In this document: one piece after another, positions 1-5,770 of the stretch
How positions within the stretch are numbered: position 1 is the stretch's first letter
Layout of the letters: the number at the start of each line of letters is the position of its first letter
DNA from: UBA4615 sp035628395
GTDB lineage: Bacteria > Pseudomonadota > Gammaproteobacteria > Burkholderiales > Burkholderiaceae_E
Reading direction: 5' to 3'
Assembly (NCBI GenBank): GCA_035628395.1
Contig: DASPJX010000174.1
Location: forward strand, 1-5,967
Length of the DNA: 5,967 nucleotides
Made by a program: the position numbers and the translations under genes
Notes under the pieces: generated by a model
What the model was told of the DNA's origin: nothing
The model's database searches: none
Seen by the model: only the letters and a program-made list of their open reading frames with translations

Positions 1-803
1 CCGCGGCAGCCCTCGGTGAGCAGCACGCCCGCGCCGGCCACGCCGGTCGGGTGGAACTGCCAGAACTCCATGTCCTCGAGCGGGATGCCCGCCCGGGTGG
101 CCATGCCCATGCCGTCGCCGGTGTTGATGAAGGCGTTGGTCGAGGCGGCCCAGATCCGGCCCGCGCCGCCGGTGGCGAGCACGGTGACCTTGGCCTCGAG
201 GATCATGACCTCGCCGGTCTCCATCTCGAGCGCGACCACGCCGACCACGGCGCCCTCGGCGTCGCGGACGAGGTCGAGCGCCATCCACTCGACGAAGAAC
301 TGGGTGCGGGCCCGCACGTTGCGCTGGTACAGCGTGTGCAGCATCGCGTGGCCGGTCCGGTCGGCCGCGGCGCACGCGCGCTGCACCGGCTTCTCGCCGA
401 AGTTGGCGGTGTGGCCGCCGAACGGGCGCTGGTAGATCGTGCCGTCGGCGTTGCGGTCGAACGGCATGCCGAAATGCTCGAGCTCGTAGACGACCTGAGG
501 CGCCATCCGGCACATGTACTCGATCGCGTCCTGGTCGCCGAGGTAGTCGGAGCCCTTGACGGTGTCGAACATGTGCCAGTACCAGTTGTCCTCGCTCATG
601 TTGCCGAGCGACGCCCCGATGCCGCCCTGCGCGGCGACGGTGTGCGAGCGCGTGGGGAACACCTTGGACAGGACGGCGACGTTGTAGCCGGCCTCGGCGA
701 GCTGCAGCGAGCAGCGCATGCCGGAGCCGCCGGCCCCGACGATGACCGCGTCGAACCGACGACGCGGCAGGCCGTTCGCGAGTTGATTCAGGACTTCGGC
801 CAA
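1..803 (-). CDS. sdhA: Succinate dehydrogenase flavoprotein subunit, 5' part only (runs off the left edge)
   Basis: SdhA is the FAD-carrying catalytic subunit of respiratory complex II. It oxidises succinate to fumarate on the cytoplasmic face of the inner membrane and passes electrons to SdhB. About 267 of the usual 590 or so residues are present. Seen: a dinucleotide-binding GAGGSG at residues 23-28 after LPRRRFDAVIV; SHTVAAQGG with His54, the covalent 8-alpha-FAD attachment site; the conserved QRPFGGHTANFGEKPVQRAC block; and the substrate-site HPTG (His251) followed by LLTEGCRG (Thr263, Glu264). The 12-residue spacing between His251 and Thr263 matches His242/Thr254 of E. coli SdhA. No in-frame ATG or GTG lies between the sdhD stop and Met29, which is too late because it would remove part of the FAD fold. 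The TTG at 803-801 is therefore chosen. It sits one base after the sdhD stop and is preceded by GGAGAG, implying translational coupling. The identity is very secure; the exact start is inferred. Confidence 0.96.
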   Translation of the reverse strand, partial: MAEVLNQLANGLPRRRFDAVIVGAGGSGMRCSLQLAEAGYNVAVLSKVFPTRSHTVAAQGGIGASLGNMSEDNWYWHMFDTVKGSDYLGDQDAIEYMCRMAPQVVYELEHFGMPFDRNADGTIYQRPFGGHTANFGEKPVQRACAAADRTGHAMLHTLYQRNVRARTQFFVEWMALDLVRDAEGAVVGVVALEMETGEVMILEAKVTVLATGGAGRIWAASTNAFINTGDGMGMATRAGIPLEDMEFWQFHPTGVAGAGVLLTEGCR

Positions 804-804
804 C

Positions 805-1155
805 TCAGACTCTCCACAGGATGATGACCGCCCACACGGCGTACGAGAACAGCAGGATCAGCGTGCCGAGCGTGGCCACGAGACGCAGCCCGGTCGGCTT
901 GAAGTAGTCCATGTAGATGTCCCGCGTGCCCACCCAGGTGTGGTAGACGAGCGAGAGCACCGCCATCACGGTGGCGACCTTCATCCAGACGTTCGAGAAC
1001 AGCGCGGCCCAGCTGCCGTAGTCGAGCTCGCGGGTGAACAGCACCGCGCCCAGCAGCAGCAGCGTGTAGACGAGCAGCACGACCGCGGTCACGCGCTGCA
1101 TCAGCCAGTCGCGCAGCCCGTAGTGGGCGCCGACGACGATCCGACGGGTGGTCAT
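805..1155 (-). CDS. sdhD: Succinate dehydrogenase membrane anchor subunit (cytochrome b556 small subunit)
   Basis: This is the 116-residue hydrophobic anchor of complex II, about the size of E. coli SdhD (115). With SdhC it holds the single b haem and forms the ubiquinone site in the inner membrane. Three membrane segments are visible, at roughly residues 21-42, 55-76 and 91-113. The N-terminal VGAHYGLRDWLMQRVTAVVL is the typical SdhD opening. His72 in YHTWVGTRDIYMDY aligns with the E. coli haem ligand His71, and Tyr84, twelve residues on, aligns with the quinone-binding Tyr83. Both key residues are thus kept. The gene lies one base after the sdhC stop and one base before the sdhA TTG start. 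A GGAG lies about nine bases before its ATG. It is part of the sdhCDAB operon, with sdhB presumably beyond the left edge. Confidence 0.96.
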   Translation of the reverse strand: MTTRRIVVGAHYGLRDWLMQRVTAVVLLVYTLLLLGAVLFTRELDYGSWAALFSNVWMKVATVMAVLSLVYHTWVGTRDIYMDYFKPTGLRLVATLGTLILLFSYAVWAVIILWRV

Positions 1156-1156
1156 C

Positions 1157-1573
1157 TCAGAAGGCTCCGAACAGCTTGAGGGCGATGACGAGGGTGATCA
1201 GCACGGTGATCGCGAGCACGGCGGTGGCCGACTTCGACGCGGCGAACTTCTGGATGCCGACGTGGCGGTCGAGCAGCAGGTACCGGATGCCGGCCACGGT
1301 GTGGTGCACGTACGCCCAGATGATCGCGAGCAGCACCAGCTTGCCGGGCACGCTGCCGACGATCGCGCGGTACGACTGGAAGCTGATCTCGCTGGTCAGG
1401 CTCTGCTGGAACAGGTACAGCACGAACGGGATGCCGACCAGGAACAGCAGCGAGCCGCTGATGCGGTGCAGGATCGACACGATGCCCGGCGGCGGCAGCC
1501 GGTAGTGCAGGATCTGCGTGACGTGGATGTTCCGGTACTGGGGACGCGCTTTCTGGGCGGCGATATCGGCCAT
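1157..1573 (-). CDS. sdhC: Succinate dehydrogenase cytochrome b556 large subunit
   Basis: This is the first gene of the succinate dehydrogenase operon and encodes the larger membrane anchor that helps bind haem b and ubiquinone. From the ATG at 1573 the product is 138 residues, close to the family's usual 125-140. Seen: the SILHRISG signature, whose Ser33 and Arg37 correspond to quinone-site Ser27 and Arg31 of E. coli; three membrane helices at about 31-55, 75-101 and 116-138; and HHTVAGIR, in which His91 matches haem ligand His84. The residue after GIR is Tyr, where the common signature has His or Phe. A GTG at 1591 would add six residues (MPPERA). The ATG is preferred because MADIAAQKARPQYRN resembles the usual SdhC N-terminus and a GAGAG precedes it by a few bases. 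Transcription could come from its own leader or by read-through from the upstream GntR gene. Confidence 0.95.
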   Translation of the reverse strand: MADIAAQKARPQYRNIHVTQILHYRLPPPGIVSILHRISGSLLFLVGIPFVLYLFQQSLTSEISFQSYRAIVGSVPGKLVLLAIIWAYVHHTVAGIRYLLLDRHVGIQKFAASKSATAVLAITVLITLVIALKLFGAF

Positions 1574-1628
1574 GGCTCTCTCGGGGGGCACTCGTACGGG
1601 AAGACGCGCCGCGGCGCCGGATGTTGCA

Positions 1629-1649
1629 CCGCGACTTCGAAGTCCGCGG
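1629..1649 (-). repeat. Inverted repeat in the sdhC leader
   Basis: A perfect 12-base palindrome, GACTTCGAAGTC (1633-1644), is flanked by CCGC and GCGG, which also pair once one base (1645) is bulged. In RNA this would form an eight-pair hairpin with a UCGA loop, about 55 bases before the sdhC ATG. No T run follows, so it is not a canonical terminator. It could be a protein-binding site or an mRNA structure; the function is unknown. Confidence 0.5.
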
Positions 1650-1674
1650 CGCCCGGCCCGGGCAAAACCGTCCT

Positions 1675-1703
1675 ATTCTGACGCAATTCTCGCGTCGCAC
1701 CAA
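1675..1703 (-). promoter_or_regulatory. Possible sdhC promoter (weak sigma70 match)
   Basis: On the minus strand, TTGGTG (1703-1698) and CAGAAT (1680-1675) are separated by 17 bases. They match the -35 and -10 consensus at 3 of 6 and 4 of 6 positions. This is the most AT-rich stretch between gntR and sdhC and would put a transcription start near 1668, giving a leader of about 95 bases. The match is weak, so read-through from gntR remains an alternative. Confidence 0.35.
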
Positions 1704-1707
1704 TTCA

Positions 1708-2430
1708 TCAGTTCAGCTCGTTGAAATAATGGTGGCGCCGGGTCACGTACCAGCCGCGACGCACCTCCACCGGCCGGTCGCCGTAGCTGGTGGAGATGCG
1801 CTCGACGAGCAGCAGCGGGCTGCCCGGCTCGACCGCGAGCACCCCGGCCTCCTCCGGCCCGGCCGAGACCGCCCTCACCCGCTCGCTCGCGCGCACGAGC
1901 CGGGTGCCGTACTCGGCCTCGAGCAGCGCGTACAGCGGGCCGGTGTAGGCGTTCAGCCGCTCGGCGGTCAGGCCCTTGAACGGCGCGCCGGGCAGCCAGA
2001 TCTCGTCGAGCACGGTGGGCTCGCCGTCGAACTCGAGCACCCGGCGGATCAGCACGACGGTCTCGCCGGCGCGCAGCTCGAGCGCGCGCGCGATCTCGAG
2101 CGGCGCGCGCAGCCGGCGCACGTCGAGGAACCGGCTCGCGGGCTGGTGCGGCTCGCCCTCGTCCGGACGCAGCCGCAGGAAGCGGAACTGCGCGCGCGGC
2201 TCCTGGTGGCTCGCGACGAAGGTGCCGCGCCCCTGCCGGCGCACCAGCAGGTTCTCGGCGGCGAGCGCGTCGATCGCCTTGCGCACCGTGCCCTGGCTGA
2301 CGCCGTAGCGCACCGCCAGCTCGGTCTCGCTGGGAATGGCCTCGCCCGGCTTCCACTCGCCGGCCTGCAGGCCCTGCACGAGGCGGTCGTGGATCTGGCG
2401 GTAGAGCGGGCTGAACGTGACCGAGCTCAT
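1708..2430 (-). CDS. GntR-family transcriptional regulator, HutC/UTRA type
   Basis: This 240-residue DNA-binding regulator probably controls the surrounding TCA and methylcitrate genes. Residues about 8-74 form the GntR winged helix-turn-helix: PLYRQIHDRL, IPSETELAVRYGVSQGTVRKA with the recognition helix near 44-56, then the wing RRQGRGTFV. Residues about 93-236 form a UTRA ligand-binding domain, ending in the characteristic RPVEVRRGWYVTRRHHYF. The length is normal for the HutC subfamily (about 230-250). It sits between divergent mdh and co-directional sdhC, the usual place for this regulator in Burkholderiales. UTRA domains bind small metabolites; an organic acid of the pathway is a reasonable guess but nothing here names it. 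No good Shine-Dalgarno sequence precedes the ATG at 2430, so translation may be weak. An upstream ATG at about 2446 is out of frame. Autoregulation is suggested by the palindrome near its promoter. Confidence 0.93.
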   Translation of the reverse strand: MSSVTFSPLYRQIHDRLVQGLQAGEWKPGEAIPSETELAVRYGVSQGTVRKAIDALAAENLLVRRQGRGTFVASHQEPRAQFRFLRLRPDEGEPHQPASRFLDVRRLRAPLEIARALELRAGETVVLIRRVLEFDGEPTVLDEIWLPGAPFKGLTAERLNAYTGPLYALLEAEYGTRLVRASERVRAVSAGPEEAGVLAVEPGSPLLLVERISTSYGDRPVEVRRGWYVTRRHHYFNELN

Positions 2431-2470
2431 GGTGCGATGAAACCATGCCGCGGCTCCGCTTGTCCAGCAT

Positions 2471-2494
2471 CTGATGTCTTATATAAGTTATCTG
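2471..2494. promoter_or_regulatory. Palindromic operator candidate between gntR and mdh
   Basis: The core CTTATATAAG (2478-2487) is a perfect 10-base palindrome. The symmetry continues outward: GAT/ATC at 2473-2475 and 2490-2492, then C/G at 2471 and 2494, with mismatches only at three pairs. It is the most AT-rich spot in a very GC-rich window and lies in the divergent control region. Symmetric sites of this length are what dimeric GntR/HutC regulators bind, so the adjacent regulator is the natural candidate. That assignment is inference. Confidence 0.6.
2478..2483 (-). promoter_or_regulatory. Possible gntR -10 element inside the palindrome
   Basis: On the minus strand TATAAG (2483-2478) fits a sigma70 -10 element at five of six positions. 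It would start a transcript near 2471, about 40 bases before the gntR ATG. No convincing -35 lies 16-18 bases upstream. Because it is embedded in the palindrome, binding there would block gntR transcription, consistent with autorepression. Confidence 0.35.
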
Positions 2495-2500
2495 ACTCGG

Positions 2501-2530
2501 TTGACACGCGGCGCGCCGGGCACCTACACT
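2501..2530 (+). promoter_or_regulatory. mdh promoter, sigma70 type
   Basis: TTGACA (2501-2506) is a perfect -35 hexamer. It is followed after 18 bases by TACACT (2525-2530), a 4 of 6 match to the -10 consensus. The predicted start near 2537 leaves a short leader of about 28 bases carrying GAGGA (2554-2558), six bases before the mdh ATG. The palindrome at 2471-2494 lies just upstream of the -35. This is the clearest promoter in the window and probably drives mdh and perhaps prpB-prpC. Confidence 0.65.
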
Positions 2531-2564
2531 CGCGCTCGATTCCGACCCCCTCCGAGGACTCCCC

Positions 2565-3554
2565 ATGACCAAGCCCGCCAAACGTGTCGCGGTGACCGGC
2601 GCCGCCGGCCAGATCGGTTACTCGCTGCTGTTCCGCATCGCCAACGGCGACATGCTGGGCAAGGACCAGCCGGTGATCCTCCAGCTGCTCGAGATCCCCG
2701 ACGAGAAGGCGCAGAAGGCGCTCAAGGGCGTGATGATGGAGATCGAGGACTGCGCGTTCCCGCTGCTGGCGGGCATGAGCGCGCACGGCGACCCGACGAC
2801 CGCGTTCAAGGACGCCGACTACGCGCTGCTCGTCGGCGCCCGTCCGCGCGGCCCGGGCATGGAGCGCAAGGACCTGCTCGCGGCCAACGCGCAGATCTTC
2901 ACCGCGCAGGGCAAGGCGCTGAACGCGGCGGCGAGCCGCGACGTGCGGGTGCTGGTCGTCGGCAACCCGGCGAACACCAACGCGTACATCGCGATGAAGT
3001 CGGCGCCCGACCTGCCGAAGCGGAACTTCACGGCGATGCTGCGCCTCGACCACAACCGCGCGCTGTCGCAGATCGCGACGCGCACCGGCAAGCCGGTCTC
3101 GTCGATCGAGAAGCTCTGCGTCTGGGGCAACCACTCGCCGACGATGTACGCCGACTACCGCTTCGCGACGATCGACGGCCGCCCGGTGAAGGACATGATC
3201 GCCGACGAGGAGTGGAACCGGAACACGTTCCTGCCGACCGTCGGCAAGCGCGGCGCGGCGATCATCGAGGCGCGCGGGCTGTCGTCCGCCGCCTCCGCGG
3301 CCAACGCCGCGATCGACCACGTGCGCGACTGGGCGCTGGGCACGCAGGGCAAGTGGACGACGATGGGCATCGCGTCGGACGGCTCGTACGGCATCCCCGA
3401 GGACGTGATGTACGGCTATCCGGTGACCTGCGAGAACGGCGAGTACTCGATCGTCCAGGGCCTCGAGATCGACGCGTTCAGCCGCGAGCGGATGGACCTC
3501 ACGCTGAAGGAGCTCCTCGAGGAGCGCGACGGCGTCGCCCACCTGCTGCCCTGA
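2565..3554 (+). CDS. mdh: Malate dehydrogenase (NAD-dependent)
   Basis: Mdh interconverts malate and oxaloacetate with NAD in the cytoplasm, closing the TCA cycle. It is 329 residues, the usual length for the bacterial type related to cytosolic Mdh (about 325-330) and longer than the 312-residue E. coli enzyme. Seen: the nucleotide-binding GAAGQIG (12-18); acidic Glu43 after the second strand, favouring NAD; the mobile-loop GARPRGPGMERKDLL (91-105) with substrate arginines; GNPANTNA (133-140); LDHNRA with catalytic Asp162 and Arg165; and WGNHSPTMYADY with catalytic His190. The position before RLD is Leu rather than the Thr of the general signature, which I recall as normal in betaproteobacterial Mdh. 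The ATG at 2565 has an excellent GAGGA ribosome site. It is divergent from gntR and leads prpB and prpC; it supplies the oxaloacetate that PrpC uses. Confidence 0.97.
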   Translation: MTKPAKRVAVTGAAGQIGYSLLFRIANGDMLGKDQPVILQLLEIPDEKAQKALKGVMMEIEDCAFPLLAGMSAHGDPTTAFKDADYALLVGARPRGPGMERKDLLAANAQIFTAQGKALNAAASRDVRVLVVGNPANTNAYIAMKSAPDLPKRNFTAMLRLDHNRALSQIATRTGKPVSSIEKLCVWGNHSPTMYADYRFATIDGRPVKDMIADEEWNRNTFLPTVGKRGAAIIEARGLSSAASAANAAIDHVRDWALGTQGKWTTMGIASDGSYGIPEDVMYGYPVTCENGEYSIVQGLEIDAFSRERMDLTLKELLEERDGVAHLLP

Positions 3555-3611
3555 TCCCCCGTCCGCCGGGGCGGTCCGGGCGACGGCGCCGTGCGCCCTC
3601 GCCCGCCGCCC

Positions 3612-3642
3612 CCGGCGCCCCGCCGGGCCCGCCGGGCGCCGG
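3612..3642 (+). repeat. GC-rich inverted repeat in the mdh-prpB spacer
   Basis: The 130 bases between mdh and prpB are almost pure G and C. They include a perfect 9-base inverted repeat, CCGGCGCCC (3612-3620) and GGGCGCCGG (3634-3642), around a 13-base loop. No T tract follows, so a classical intrinsic terminator is not supported. I see no promoter-like sequence in this spacer. It may act as an RNA stability element or a partial pause site. Confidence 0.4.
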
Positions 3643-3684
3643 CGACTTCCTCCGGAGCGCGCGCGCGCCGAGGCGAGGCCCCGA

Positions 3685-4560
3685 ATGACCCCTGGACAAC
3701 GATTCCGACAGGCGCTCGCCGACGAGCGCCCCCTGCAGGTCCCCGGCGCGATCAACGCCAATCACGCGCTGCTCGCCAAGCGCGCCGGCTACCGGGCGAT
3801 CTACCTGTCCGGCGGCGGCGTCGCCGCCGGCTCGCTCGGGCTGCCCGACCTCGGCATCTCGGGGCTCGAGGACGTGGCGATCGACGTGCGCCGCATCACC
3901 GACGTCTGCGACCTGCCGCTGCTGGTCGACGTCGACACCGGCTTCGGCTCGTCGGCGTTCAACGTCGCGCGCACCGTGCGCACGCTGTCGAAGGCCGGCG
4001 CGGCCGCGATCCACATCGAGGACCAGGTGGGCGCGAAGCGCTGCGGCCACCGCCCGAACAAGGAGATCGTCGCGCAGGACGAGATGGTCGACCGGATCCG
4101 GGCGGCCGTCGACGCCCGCACCGATCCGTCGTTCTTCGTGATGGCCCGCACCGACGCGCTCGCGGTCGAGGGCTTCGACTCGGCCGTCGCCCGTGCGGTG
4201 GCCTGCGTCGAGGCCGGGGCCGACGGCATCTTCCCCGAGGCGCTGACCGACCTCGACATGTACCGCCGGTTCGTCGACGCGGTGAAGGTCCCCGTGCTGG
4301 CCAACATCACCGAGTTCGGCCAGACGCCGCTCTTCACGCTCGAGCAGCTCGCCGGCACCGGCGTGGGCATCGTGCTGTACCCGCTGTCGGCGTTCCGCGC
4401 CGCGAACAAGGCGGCGCAGGGCGTCTACGAGGCGATCCGTCGCGACGGCACCCAGCAGGGCGTGGTCGACGCGATGCAGACCCGCAAGGAGCTGTACGAC
4501 GCGATCGGCTACTGGGACTTCGAGCGCAAGCTCGACGAGCTGTTCGCCGCGAAGAAGTGA
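3685..4560 (+). CDS. prpB: 2-Methylisocitrate lyase
   Basis: PrpB cleaves 2-methylisocitrate to pyruvate and succinate, the last step of the methylcitrate cycle for propionyl-CoA breakdown. The 291-residue protein (E. coli PrpB 296) belongs to the isocitrate lyase/PEP mutase superfamily and folds as a TIM barrel. Seen: SGGG at 42-45; the metal-site VDVDTGFG with Asp82 and Asp84; the signature KRCGH (118-122) with catalytic Cys120; MARTDA with Arg155; FPEA with Glu185; and ANITEFG with Asn207. Each is three residues earlier than its E. coli PrpB counterpart (Asp85, Asp87, Cys123, Arg158, Glu188, Asn210), so the active site is complete. The short length and overall pattern favour PrpB over isocitrate lyase (over 400 residues) or other PEP mutase relatives. 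A modest GAGG lies six bases before the ATG. It is followed directly by prpC. Confidence 0.95.
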   Translation: MTPGQRFRQALADERPLQVPGAINANHALLAKRAGYRAIYLSGGGVAAGSLGLPDLGISGLEDVAIDVRRITDVCDLPLLVDVDTGFGSSAFNVARTVRTLSKAGAAAIHIEDQVGAKRCGHRPNKEIVAQDEMVDRIRAAVDARTDPSFFVMARTDALAVEGFDSAVARAVACVEAGADGIFPEALTDLDMYRRFVDAVKVPVLANITEFGQTPLFTLEQLAGTGVGIVLYPLSAFRAANKAAQGVYEAIRRDGTQQGVVDAMQTRKELYDAIGYWDFERKLDELFAAKK

Positions 4561-4566
4561 CATCCA

Positions 4567-4591
4567 CGCCGCCCGCCCGGCGCGGGCGGCG
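4567..4591 (+). repeat. Perfect 10-bp hairpin between prpB and prpC
   Basis: CGCCGCCCGC (4567-4576) and GCGGGCGGCG (4582-4591) are exact reverse complements around a five-base CCGGC loop. It starts seven bases after the prpB stop and ends 14 bases before the prpC ribosome site AGGAG (4606-4610). There is no following T run. It resembles an intercistronic stabilising or pausing hairpin rather than a terminator. Confidence 0.6.
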
Positions 4592-4615
4592 GTCGAGACG
4601 AGACCAGGAGATGCG

Positions 4616-5770
4616 ATGAGCGAGACCCAAGCCCCCGGCTTCAAGCCGAAGAAGTCCGTCGCCCTGTCGGGCGTGACCGCCGGCAACACCGCGCTGTGCA
4701 CCGTCGGCCGGACCGGCAACGACCTGCACTACCGCGGCTACGACATCCTCGACGTCGCCGAGGCCGCCGAGTTCGAGGAGATCGCGCACCTGCTCGTGCA
4801 CGGCTGGCTGCCGAACCGCGCCGAGCTGCGCGGCTACAAGGCGAAGCTGCGGTCGATGCGCGGGCTGTCCGCCAACGTGAAGGCGGTGCTCGAGTGCCTG
4901 CCCGCGTCGAGCCATCCGATGGACGTGATGCGCACCGGCGTGTCGGCGCTCGGCTGCCAGATGCCCGAGAAGGACGACCACGCCGTCGCCGGCGCGCGCG
5001 ACATCGCCGACCGACTGATGGCCTCGCTCGGCTCGATGCTGCTCTACTGGTACCACCACAGCCACAACGGCCGGCGCATCGAGGTCGAGACCGACGACGA
5101 GAGCATCGCCGCGCACTTCCTGCACCTGCTGCACGGCCGGGCGCCGTCCGAGCTCTGGACGCGCGCGATGCACACCTCGCTCAACCTGTACGCCGAGCAC
5201 GAGTTCAACGCGTCGACCTTCACCGGCCGCGTGATCGCGGGCACCGGATCGGACATGTACTCGGCGATCACCGGCGCGATCGGCGCGCTGCGCGGCCCGA
5301 AGCACGGCGGCGCGAACGAGGTGGCCTTCGAGATCCAGAAGCGCTACGGGAACCCCGACGAGGCCGAGGCCGACATCCGTCGCCGCGTCGACGCGAAGGA
5401 GGTCGTCATCGGCTTCGGGCACCCGGTCTACACGATCTCCGACCCGCGCAACAAGGTGATCAAGGAGGTCGCGCGCCGGCTCGCGCAGGACGCCGGGGAC
5501 ATGAAGATGTTCGACATCGCCGAGCGGCTCGAGTCGGTGATGTGGGAGGTCAAGAAGATGTTCCCCAACCTCGACTGGTTCAGCGCGGTCTCGTACCACC
5601 TGATGGGCGTGCCGACCGCGATGTTCACGCCGCTGTTCGTGATCGCCCGTACCTCCGGATGGGCGGCTCACGTGATCGAGCAGCGCATCGACAACAAGAT
5701 CATCCGTCCGAGCGCCAACTACGTCGGCCCGGAGAACCTGGCATTCGTGCCGCTGGAGAAACGCCCTTGA
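4616..5770 (+). CDS. prpC: 2-Methylcitrate synthase
   Basis: PrpC condenses propionyl-CoA with oxaloacetate to give 2-methylcitrate, the entry step of the methylcitrate cycle. The 384-residue protein (E. coli PrpC 389) is of the short citrate-synthase type. Seen: the N-terminal KKSVALSGVTAGNTALCTVG and LHYRGYDILD typical of PrpC; PKHGGANE with His230; GFGHPVYTISDPR, an exact fit to the citrate synthase signature, with catalytic His269; NLDWFSAVSYH with catalytic Asp320; and the C-terminal RPSANYVGPE. Hexameric-type GltA is longer (about 427-435) and begins differently; minor citrate synthase activity is common among PrpC enzymes. Ribosome site AGGAG lies five bases before the ATG. The 55-base gap from prpB contains a strong hairpin. 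The next gene begins within its stop codon. No acnD or prpF follows immediately, unlike many Burkholderiales prp clusters. Confidence 0.95.
   Translation: MSETQAPGFKPKKSVALSGVTAGNTALCTVGRTGNDLHYRGYDILDVAEAAEFEEIAHLLVHGWLPNRAELRGYKAKLRSMRGLSANVKAVLECLPASSHPMDVMRTGVSALGCQMPEKDDHAVAGARDIADRLMASLGSMLLYWYHHSHNGRRIEVETDDESIAAHFLHLLHGRAPSELWTRAMHTSLNLYAEHEFNASTFTGRVIAGTGSDMYSAITGAIGALRGPKHGGANEVAFEIQKRYGNPDEAEADIRRRVDAKEVVIGFGHPVYTISDPRNKVIKEVARRLAQDAGDMKMFDIAERLESVMWEVKKMFPNLDWFSAVSYHLMGVPTAMFTPLFVIARTSGWAAHVIEQRIDNKIIRPSANYVGPENLAFVPLEKRP

Noticed and set aside
51..824. Plus-strand open frame of 257 codons opposite sdhA
   Set aside because: The minus strand carries clear SdhA motifs throughout this stretch; the plus-strand product is Arg/Val/Asp/His-rich noise.
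1574..1591. GTG start six codons upstream for sdhC
   Set aside because: The extra MPPERA is not typical of SdhC N-termini, while the ATG at 1573 has a GAGAG site and a normal N-terminus.
1621..2568. Plus-strand open frame of 315 codons opposite gntR
   Set aside because: It crosses the promoter region and lies antisense to a complete GntR/UTRA protein; no domain features are visible.
3612..3642. Intrinsic terminator after mdh
   Set aside because: The inverted repeat has no following T run and a long loop, so it is recorded only as a repeat.
2427..3761. Long minus-strand open frame (444 codons) opposite mdh
   Set aside because: It is the antisense shadow of mdh: its product is a low-complexity Arg/Ala/Val/His-rich string with no recognisable domain, as expected from GC-rich wobble bias.
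4611..4619. Tiny ATG-CGA-TGA frame overlapping the prpC start
   Set aside because: It is only two codons and its ATG directly abuts the ribosome site, so it would be poorly used; most likely coincidence.
3499..4719. Minus-strand open frame of 406 codons spanning the mdh end, spacer and prpB
   Set aside because: Antisense to prpB with no recognisable motifs and no plausible ribosome site; explained by base composition.
4334..5671. Long minus-strand open frame (445 codons) opposite prpC
   Set aside because: Same cause. The plus strand here encodes a complete PrpC with all catalytic residues, and the antisense product has no domain pattern.
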